From Apostichopus japonicus (lineage: Eukaryota > Echinodermata > Holothuroidea > Aspidochirotida > Stichopodidae), in the NCBI RefSeq assembly GCF_037975245.1, contig NC_092568.1, positions 6,794,501 through 6,858,500 on the forward strand: 64,000 bases of DNA, in the 5' to 3' direction. The notes beneath the pieces are model-generated. The model worked only from the letters and a program-made list of their open reading frames with translations, was not told the origin of the DNA and searched no databases. A program made the translations under genes and the position numbers. Every line of letters starts with the position of its first letter. Within the stretch, counting starts at the first letter, position 1. Shown piece by piece: positions 55,540 through 64,000 of this stretch.

Positions 55540-57250
55540 TTGTTTATCACAACATAATTTTGTTAAGCACTGCTTTAAGAATCCAACAACTCTCAAAATA
55601 TTCTTCGGACATTCCTCTATTACTTCAGCTAACACATCCTGGTTCTAAATACTGTGTTTAATTATTTTATCATCTTGCTGCGACAAGGAACTGCTCTGTT
55701 TTAATTGTCGTACAGTACAACATATAAGAGTGACGTTATTTGTTTATTGTTTACTCTTTACATAACACCTTTCTTAGCACCCAACAACTGTTAAAATATT
55801 CTTCAGACGTTTCTATATAGCTTTCAACCAACATTACCTTGTCCTAAATACCTTTAGTGCAAGAACATTTAAATTATGTCATCATCTTGCTGTGACAAGA
55901 AACTGCTCTATTTTCGTTATCGTAAAACGTTGAAGAGTGACATCATATTTATATTGTTTACTCGTAAAATAACCTCTCCTAGCACCCGACAACTCTTTAA
56001 ATATTATTTTTGCTATCCCTCTATTACTTTCAACCAACACATCCTGTTTGCTGTTAGAAGGAACTCCTGAGTGTTTATTGTCGTCCAACCTATAACAGTG
56101 ACGTCATGTGTTTATTGTTTACTCGTAAAGTATTACCTCTTTTAGCATCCAACAACTCTTCAAGTATTCTTGGGACATTTCTTTACAACATCCAACCAAC
56201 AAACCTTGGTTCTAAATAGGTTCAGTAACATTTAAAACTATTATCATGTTGCTGTGAATAGTCGTTGCTGATTTTTAATTTAGCCCACACTTCGTAGTGA
56301 GGTTATTTGTTGTTTACACGTAAGATAACATATCTCCAAGCATCCAACAACTCCTAAGATAATCTCAGGACATCCCTCTATAATTGTCAACAAAACCATC
56401 TAGGTTCTAATAAGTTCAAGAGCATTTAAATGTCATTTTCATCTTGCTGTGACAAGGAACTGCTTTGTTGTTATTGTCGTACACTATATAAGAGTGACGT
56501 CATTTGTCTGTTGTTTACTCGAAGATAACACCTCTCTAATCATCCAACATCGCGAAAAATGTTCCCAGGACATCCCTCCACAACTTCCAACCAACAAACC
56601 TTGGTACTAAATATGTGCAACGAAACTCCTTTTTAAGCACTTTTTGAAGCCTGCAGCCTTGATGGACTATGACGTCATATGTTTATTGTTTACTCGTAAA
56701 GTATTACCTCTTTTAGCATCCAACAACTCTTCAACTATTCTTAGGAGATTTCTTTACAACATCCAACCAACAAATCTTGGTTCTAAATAGGTTCAGTAAC
56801 ATTTAAAAACTATTATCATGTTGCTGTGAATAGTCGTTGCTGATTTTTAATTTAGCCCACACTTCGTAGTGAGGTTATTTGTAGTTTACACGTAAGATAA
56901 CATCTCTCCAAGCATCCAAGAACTCCTAAGATAATTTCAGGACATCCCTCTATAACTGTCAACAAAAACATCTAGGGTCTAATAAGTTCAAGAGCATTTA
57001 AATGCCATTTTCATCTTGCTGTGACAAGGAACTGCTTTGTTGTAATTGTCGTATACACCTTATAAGAGTGACGTCATTTGTTTGTTGTTTACTCGAAAAT
57101 TAACACCTCTCCAATCATCCAACATCGCGAAAAATGTTCCCATGACACCCCTCTACAACTTCCAACCAACAAACCTTGATACTAAATATGTGCAACGAAG
57201 CAGGTTTTTTAAACACTTTTTGTAGCCTGCCCCGATGGACTATAAGTATC
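55540..57250. repeat. Satellite-like tandem array, ~190-bp monomer with ~571-bp higher-order copy
   Basis: Monomers contain a GTGACGTCAT phrase, then TTGTTTACTCG, CATCCAACAACTC and AACCAACAAACCTTGGTTCT. Starts lie near 55729, 55935, 56097, 56297, 56494, 56667, 56868 and 57068. The block beginning ACTCGTAAAG at 56121 is repeated at 56692, giving a three-monomer higher-order unit of 571 bp. Four monomers carry a perfect TGACGTCA palindrome. Confidence 0.88.
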
Positions 57251-58280
57251 CTGGTGCAATTTGCGTGTAATTCCAACATTGAAGTTCGAGAAATTGATAA
57301 TTGAAATTGTTAGCTTGTACATTTAATAGTGAACTTTAAGCAAACATGTGTGATGTCATACTTGCACACTTACAGCAAATGTTTTGTGTTTTACTTCATT
57401 GTTATTGACAGGATGTGAAGTTATCAATACGACAGTGACTGTAGTGTACTCACGTGTTATAGTGTTAATGAAGAAAGCTGGATGAAGATTTTAAAGAAAA
57501 CACAAAACAACATTGTCAGTTTGCTTCAAGTTCATTTTGCTAAAAAAAAGACATGTCAACTCCAAATGTTGTTTTCTCATATCAAATTCCAAAGAATTCT
57601 TAGAATACATTTCTATTTCAACAGACAAAAGTAAATTATTAACGAGACTTCCTTTGTAGGATGAGCATATTTTTTGAGGCTGTGAGTAGTAGTTTCATGA
57701 GCAGGAATAGTAGATACTGGGTAGTAACCGTTTTCTTTTAGTTATTACTCCAAATTCTTGCTTTTATAGAACTGAATGCCATCCATGAGACACCACACTA
57801 CTAAATGACCATGTAATGTGTATTAACTAACAGACAAGGGGTTCTGATATGCAAAAAGAAACTACAAGTATTAAAACAGTTAGTACTCCAAGTAATATGA
57901 AATAAACGTAATCACTTGAAGGACACCAATTATCCATAATCGAAGATAGTTCATAAAGAGGCTACTGAATATAACTCGCAATGAATTACATGTGTATCAC
58001 CGTGGATGTTATAAGCCCTATCGCACTAAAGGTGTGCTGAATACGTATGCTAGTTTCTAATATTAGCCTACGTTTTTGTTGAATTCACATCAGTTCCTAT
58101 CATCATAGCTGATCACAACTACATCTCTTGCGGGTTAGTTTCTGTCTACTTGGGCCCTTTGATGATGCATGCGTGTGAAAGCTGCCAATGTTGGGTATAA
58201 TATATGTGAGTATATGGAAATAAAAAACAAGCAAAAACTCGTTGCGCAAACAATATAAAAATTGATGTTCTCTAAACTTT
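57251..58280. other. Intergenic, nothing recognised
   Basis: Unique AT-rich sequence between the satellite and the 66-bp array; no coding or RNA feature seen. Confidence 0.4.
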
Positions 58281-59275
58281 AGCTAGATAAGGTACGGTGA
58301 CTTAATTCGGTAAAGGTCGTAAGTCGAGGCTAATAGTTCTAACTCTAGCTACATAAGGTTCGGTGACTTCATTCGGTAAAGGTCGTAAGTCGAGGCTAAT
58401 AGCTCTAAATCTAGCTAGATAAGATTCGGTGACATCATTCGGTAAAGGTCGTAAGTCGAGGCTAATAGCTCTAACTATAGCTAGATAAAGTTCGGTGACT
58501 TCATTCGGTAAAGGTCGTAAGTCGAGGCTAATAGCTCTAACTATAGCTAGATAAGATTCGGTGACTTCATTCGGTAAAGGTCGTAAGTCGAGGCTAATAG
58601 CTCTAACTATAGCTAGATAAGATTCGGTGACATCATTCGGTAAAGGTCGTAAGTCGATGCTCATAGCTCTAACTATAGCTAGATAAGATTCGGTGACTTC
58701 ATTCGGTAAAGGTCGTAAGTCGATGCTAATAGCTCTAACTATAGCTAGATAAAGTTCGGTGACTTCATTCGGTAAAGGTCGTAAGTCGAGGCTAATAGCT
58801 CTAACTATAGCTAGATAAGATTCGGTGACTTCATTCGGTAAAGGTCGTAAGTCGAGGCTAATAGCTCTAACTATATCTAGATAAAGTTCGGTGACTTCAT
58901 TCGGTAAAGGTCGTAAGTCGAGGCTAATAGCTCTAACTATAGCTAGATAAGATTCGGTGACTTCATTCGGTAAAGGTCGTAAGTCGAGGCTAATAGCTCT
59001 AACTATAGCTAGATAAAGTTCGGTGACTTCATTCGGTAAAGGTCGTAAGTCGAGGCTAATAGCTCTAAATCTAGCTAGATAAGATTCGGTGACTTCATTC
59101 GGTAAAGGTCGTAAGTCGAGGCTAATAGCTCTAACTATAGCTAGATAAGATTCGGTGACTTCATTCGGTAAAGGTCGTAAGTCGATGCTAATAGCTCTAA
59201 CTATAGCTAGATAAGATTCGGTGACTTCATTCGGTAAAGGTCGTAAGTCGAGGCTAACAGCTCTACCTCTAAGAG
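58280..59275 (-). repeat. Minisatellite, 66-bp unit, 15 copies, with an open frame on the minus strand
   Basis: The unit contains TTCGGTGACTTCATTCGGTA then AAGGTCGTAAGTCGAGGC. The minus-strand frame 58302-59279 (325 codons) repeats the 22-residue unit LDLRPLPNEVTESYLAIVRA plus IS. Two unit types (AAGATTCGG and AAAGTTCGG) alternate in part of the array, showing two-unit amplification. It starts about 140 bp 3' of the synaptotagmin-like stop codon on the same strand, so it is probably within or near that gene's 3' UTR. Whether it is translated is unknown. Confidence 0.93.
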
Positions 59276-59414
59276 TCAACCCAAGTCATGACACTTCCTC
59301 AAGACATCAAAATAAGTCAATCAATCCCTACAAGTATTGTACCATGACGCACATACTACATATCTACTCAATCAATTTTACGGTTTAAAAATGACCTTAA
59401 AATAATATTCAGTT

Positions 59415-59525
59415 TCACTCGGGACTCTCTAGACTATGCCATGCTGCGATTGGTCTGTTAGGGTTTTGTATCACTTCCTGCCAATGTTCAAGTCCTTCAC
59501 AAACGGCATCCCAGCCAAGTACCAC
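59415..59525 (-). CDS. Synaptotagmin-like last coding exon
   Basis: On the minus strand: acceptor ctctttctcag with a long pyrimidine tract. It has 36 codons then TGA. It encodes VVLGWDAVCEGLEHWQEVIQ and RPIAAWHSLESPE, the terminal strand and helix of C2B. Confidence 0.88.
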   Translation of the reverse strand: MVLGWDAVCEGLEHWQEVIQNPNRPIAAWHSLESPE

Positions 59526-61629
59526 CTGAGAAAGAGAAAGATTTGTAATAATGTTTTACGAAATAACACTCGAAATGTTTATATAACACGTGCCTTTTCA
59601 GAGAGCTGGTACGTGTCAGTCATAAGCTAAATGGACAAAAGACATACTAACTACCCCAGCCCAATCTCTCGAGGGGACTGTGCAGCTCTCCACTGCAGCA
59701 GTTTGGTCCCTCCAGTTAGTTTCAATCCAAAAAAGATATTTATTTTCTACAATAAGGGAATCACTCTAATTATTAGTAAAACTATGCCAAAGCTGCACGG
59801 TTGCATGAAGTAAACAAGGGATGGGCCTTCCATCATCCATCGGCGGTTACTTTATACGAAGCAAGGGAGATTAAAACCACTGCAATGGGAGTACACCCCT
59901 CCTTTTTCAACCTCATTCAACAAATCAAATTATTGGCAAAATTTTGCATTCAGGGCTATTTATTGACCTAATTTATAGTCTAAATATGCCGCGCCATTTG
60001 ACGTCTAATTTATTTCTGAGGACCCCCTGAATGATTTGAACGACGTAAGAGCGACGTCCTCTCTTATAAACTCCTTCATTCTCTTCTACTCCTTTCATCG
60101 GGGAGGGATTTTAGGATCCTCCACATTTGAAATCCTTGTTTGCCACTATGAAGTTGTGCCAATTCAGAGATTTCTGCATCGCTAGAATGCGATATTTAAT
60201 TAAGAAGAAGAGGAATGAGCTTTTCCAAATCTGAAATATTTAATGATATGGAATTTGTGCAAACTTTACTTTGATAGGACAGTTTGGAAAACACTGGTAA
60301 GTATATTCAATACTAATTTTGATTTGATCCTGTCACTCTCTTGTTCCAAGATTGCGCGGATCCGGGGGTGGTTTACACACCCTCACGTTCATCTTCACAC
60401 AAAAAATCAAACGTATCTAAGTATTAGCACAATCGTTCGTTTAGACGTAATTATAGTCCTAGTTTATAATCTAGATATATATACCACATAATGCACCATT
60501 TGAGGTCCTAAATGTCATTTTTTTTCTGGGGGAAGAATCCCAAACCACCCTTCAATGATCACAGGGCTACATTTCCTCATTTCTAAAATCCTAGATTTGC
60601 CACTGCCAAAGGGATCAAGAATTGCAAAGCTATTTGAATGGGCAGAAGCCGGTGGGATTGAGAAGAGGTTAAGCTGGTCGAGATGGGACGTTGGAAATTT
60701 CACTATCCCAATTTTTTTATTTTCCTTGAGTATTTTGTTTTCTCACAATTTTGTCTTCTTCTTTAGAAATATCGAAATTTCTGGTAATCGATGAAGTTTC
60801 TTATCTTTTAATTGTCCACCCCCCCCCCACTTATTACCTTTAAAAAAGTCCATGCGTTCCGACAGTGTTTCTTCTACAAATAATGTCTACGTCGACACGA
60901 ATTGAACCAAATTGACCTTGTTGCAAAGTGCTTATGCGTTTTTTCTAAAAAATATGCATGTAATTTCTTCCTTGGAAATGTATGCATAAGTATTTTAATA
61001 CACCACGTCCACAAATACTTGGGAAATTCAACACCCACTCCCCCCCCCCCTTCCATTTCTCTTTACTCATTGTAAATGTTGGAACCTTGCTCTATCCAAG
61101 GTTTACAGCATAGAAGTTTGTATTACTCGCTTAATTTCATAAAACGACCACTCAACTAACTAACCAAACTAACCCTAAACAACACACGACCATAACAGAA
61201 CCCTATTAGTGTCTAGAAGGTACTTCTGTTTTAGTACGTTAAAGTTGGTCCTTTAAACCTCTCGTTAATGATGACATTCTTGTATTTTAAATGGCTTCCG
61301 GTTGCAAACAGAGGCGGTTAAAGGGAAGGGGTAAGTTAACACTAATTTGAATTAACGTTTCCGGTTTGGAGGAGAATTCACAAACTCAAGAAGCCGCCAT
61401 ATCTGGGATGTCAAATTTCTTACTTGGCCGACGGTATGAGTTCCTTTCACCATATCTTTCTGAATGACCGCGAAGAGAAACTGAACACCTTGCAGTGCTG
61501 ATCCGTCTGTTGGAATAGGAAAGACAACTTGGTGGTTCCATACGGGGTTGTCTGTCTCTTTGACGGCGCTGGTCTTTTGGCGGTCTAGCCGTCTATCGCC
61601 TGATATGACGTCAATACGAACTGAGGACT
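59415..61629 (-). CDS. Synaptotagmin-like protein, C-terminal half of C2B (partial; 5' exons not found)
   Basis: Exons 61629-61424 and 59525-59415 on the minus strand join in phase 0. The predicted stretch reads VRIDVISGDRRLDRQKTS, KETDNPVWNHQVVFPIP, then FLFAVIQKDMVKGTHTVGQ, and after the intron EGLEHWQEVIQNPNRPIAAW followed by HSL and a short tail. LEHW..(14).WH.L is the hallmark end of synaptotagmin C2B domains, and ..KT...T.NPV.N..V.F is the C2 core. Known role: C2 tandem proteins acting in vesicle or membrane trafficking. In the third Ca-binding loop the Syt1 pattern VLDYDKIGKND aligns with VIQKDMVKGTH, so two of three Asp are absent, suggesting Ca2+-independent behaviour. C2A and any membrane anchor must lie upstream, beyond 61629. 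Confidence 0.85.
59526..61423. other. Intron of the synaptotagmin-like gene
   Basis: 1.9 kb. It includes G/C homopolymer runs near 60822 and 61038 and a segment around 60520-60720 that may be an interspersed repeat. No further C2 exon is recognised. Confidence 0.5.
61424..61629 (-). CDS. Synaptotagmin-like exon, C2B core
   Basis: On the minus strand: acceptor cacgtatag, donor gtaaga. It is 206 nt long, with two bases completing a split codon, then 68 codons from SSVRIDVISGDRR to KGTHTVGQ. The frame also runs open 5' of the acceptor without C2 similarity, which supports the acceptor as the real boundary. Confidence 0.85.
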
Positions 61630-64000
61630 CTATACGTGACGAGATAAAATGAATATATCGTACTATATAAAGATGCAAGGTTGGCATCTCAAACGACACT
61701 GGGCTAGCTTTATTGTTTCCGTAAGCGTTCATATAATACTTGCGAACATTCATACATATGGTAAGCGTCCACCTGATAGAGTACAAAAAAAAAGATATAA
61801 AATAAGAGATGAAAAACGAGCTGATAAGTGCCTTTGGCAAAACTGCTTAATGCCAGCAACTTGAGAAGTTTCAAGATTCTACAGGAAGCACCAATCATGG
61901 ATAACTCGGACCTGGTACTCGAAACTAACAACTGAGAATGGGGAGGCGAAGGATTTAGGGCTGTTCCAATTTTTTGGCATGGGTAAATAAATACTGTAGA
62001 AAACATATATCCATAAACTAATAATAACTGGTTATATAATAATTCAAAACTGAACAGTCTTACATGTATACAACACGATGGCTGTATTGCATATTGGCAC
62101 CACTTTAATTCCCGTACGAGAAAATTGAGAACCAACCGTCAAATGATCTGATTTGGGTTTCACATACCTAATAATCCTTCGAATATCTTACTTTCTTCCT
62201 CAAAATTTCTATAAGTCAAAAGTCAAAATGTTGCGGAAACATCGAAAACATTCAAACCCATCCTTTAAACTTACGTGTCTATACTACATACCTTACCTTG
62301 CATAGTGCCATCCCACCACGCTTTACACCATCTAATCCCAAACTTTAAGTTTAAGTCGATATTTTGATATTATATAGTCGAACGTTTGACAGGGAATAAG
62401 TCGAATATTCATAACGTAATATTGGACGTTTTGAGGTAAAATATTTCAAATTCTGAGACCAGTAACAAAATACAAAGTCTCAATGTGAAATTGTGAAATT
62501 AAAAGTTATATAACATAAACGAGTTGAACATTCGAGGTAAAATAGTCAATATTTCAAGGGGGGGGGGGGGGTATAGACGAAATTTTGATCTAAAGTAGTC
62601 GACATTTGTAGAGATAAAATGAGCCAACGTAGCATCAAGAAACTAAATACTCGTCTGGCAAAGATACCCAAACTGAGCGAAGTTTTCATTTCTCCATCTC
62701 CTCCTCCTCATACACTTTTTATTGACTTCCCACTAAACCCACTGCCGTTGGTGCTCTGGTTTGCTTTTCAATCACAAAGGACAAAGCTCGAGAAATTTTG
62801 GTCTCATCCGTCGTCCCTGTTGCTTGACATTTGCTAACTATCTCTAATCGTCAGGAAATTACTACTTCGGATCACGGCAGGTGTTGTATGAAACTTCCAT
62901 GGTTAAATGAGTCAATACAACAGCGGCGTCGTTAGTATAAATTATAAGAAACTAATGAGACATGACAAAGTTGTTACTTGATGTACAAGTTGTATTTCTT
63001 AAAATTAATCGTTAGTCTTAAACTTGTCCTTCATTTATAAATCTCTTTCAAGCTTTTAACGGTTGAATTTATCTTTGAAAATTTGTTCTCTATTTCTTCT
63101 CATGTGGCTGGAGACGGTGCGTATACTAGGGAGTATGCGTTTCATCCTCCTGCATATCATCGGCGGGTTTATGGCGTCATTATTTGAGCAACAAAATGAT
63201 GGTAACTACTAGAAAGATTTGATCATACACAATTCTACGTGCAAATAGCATCTGTTACACACATTACACAATGAGAAATTTGTGTCGCTATTCCACTAGA
63301 TTGACCACAGCTATGAATCAAGGAGTAACAACTCCGTGTGTGAGATTCCGAAGTTTTCAATTATTTCAAGTCGACGGAGTACCCACCGGACCCCCACCCA
63401 TCTAATGATGAAAACTATAATCGTAAATTGTAAGATTGACATTGCAACATCTCACACTAACCGATACGTCTATTAACACAGCGTATTGAGTCCATGATAT
63501 GGTTCTATAGGTATATACACGAAATCTGAACGTAGAACAACACCAGAAACTTTGAAGGCTATACACAAAAACTACAGTTAGCTAAGGTACAACGGTCTAT
63601 ACACTGTAAAAAAAAATCGTAAACGTTTCCTTGAAAATGGTTTAAAGTTGCTGCAACCAAAAGTCGGGTTTCCTCAGATTAATCCATAAGATGTTAACCG
63701 TATCTTGGTTAAACGTTAATCCTGTTTTGCGTGTTTCATCAATATTGAGTTGCTGCAACCGAAAACGGTGTTTTCTCCTTAAAAACGCAAGTGTTTCCTG
63801 AAATATTACCACTTTTAGAGTTACCTTCAACGGATTCAGTTTTAGTCTTCCTAATTTTAGAATTTAGAGATTATCTTTCAATTATCTGTTCAGAATACTA
63901 TTGACACAGTACATATATTTGCATGAAAATTATGTATATTATGGAATTCTCTGCCTTTTAAGACTGATGTACAGAATAATAACAATGAATAGTAAGAGCT
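61630..64000. other. 5' side of the synaptotagmin-like gene, no exon identified
   Basis: The preceding C2B exon would be expected here or beyond the window, but no C2 motif was found on the minus strand. A poly-G run sits at 62559-62571. A phrase AGTTGCTGCAACC..AAA occurs twice about 100 bp apart (63645 and 63750). Confidence 0.4.

Noticed and set aside
61710-62135. 141-codon minus-strand frame upstream of the C2 exon
   Set aside because: It shows no C2 similarity and no matching donor in phase, and its composition is typical of intron sequence.

Overview
This is eukaryotic, animal genomic DNA, most likely from a marine invertebrate deuterostome such as an echinoderm. That placement is an inference from intron-rich genes, proteins that align well to vertebrate families, and the repeat types present; no species can be named. 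The window is AT-rich and repeat-laden. I see no prokaryotic features, rRNA, tRNA or CRISPR. Genes were assembled by hand from short exons with GT-AG borders and matching reading phases.

Layout: (1) 1-7970, + strand: the 3' end of a xanthine dehydrogenase gene (five exons, 214 residues; the gene begins left of the window). Its second visible intron carries a 2.7 kb array of a 44-bp unit. (2) 7971-18633: intergenic, mostly transposon debris: a LINE 3' end on the minus strand, an LTR-like segment, hAT-like GC-rich elements, and a decayed LINE (about 15.1-18.4 kb) split by a solo LTR with a perfect 5-bp target duplication. (3) 18634-51386, + strand: a complete BBS1 gene (15 coding exons, 602 residues; human BBS1 has 593). 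Most of its larger introns hold a private minisatellite with its own unit length (126, about 24, 60, 52, 49, 28 and 42 bp), and intron 4 holds a DIRS-type tyrosine-recombinase retroelement remnant. (4) 51387-59414: intergenic, with a 172-bp duplication of the BBS1 terminus, a MITE with an 8-bp target duplication, and a satellite (about 55.5-57.25 kb) rich in TGACGTCA palindromes. (5) 59415-61629, minus strand: the last two coding exons of a synaptotagmin-like gene (second half of C2B). Just 3' of it, in sense, lies a 66-bp array that stays open as a 325-codon frame. Its upstream exons were not found between 61630 and 64000.

The three genes are unrelated in function: purine catabolism, ciliary membrane trafficking (BBSome), and vesicle or membrane trafficking. 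The most interesting features are repeat-driven. The BBS1 exon 14 splice donor has been amplified into a tandem array of decoy donors. The BBS1 stop-codon region has been duplicated. Several arrays carry consensus transcription-factor motifs (GATA pairs, CRE palindromes, DR1 nuclear-receptor elements).
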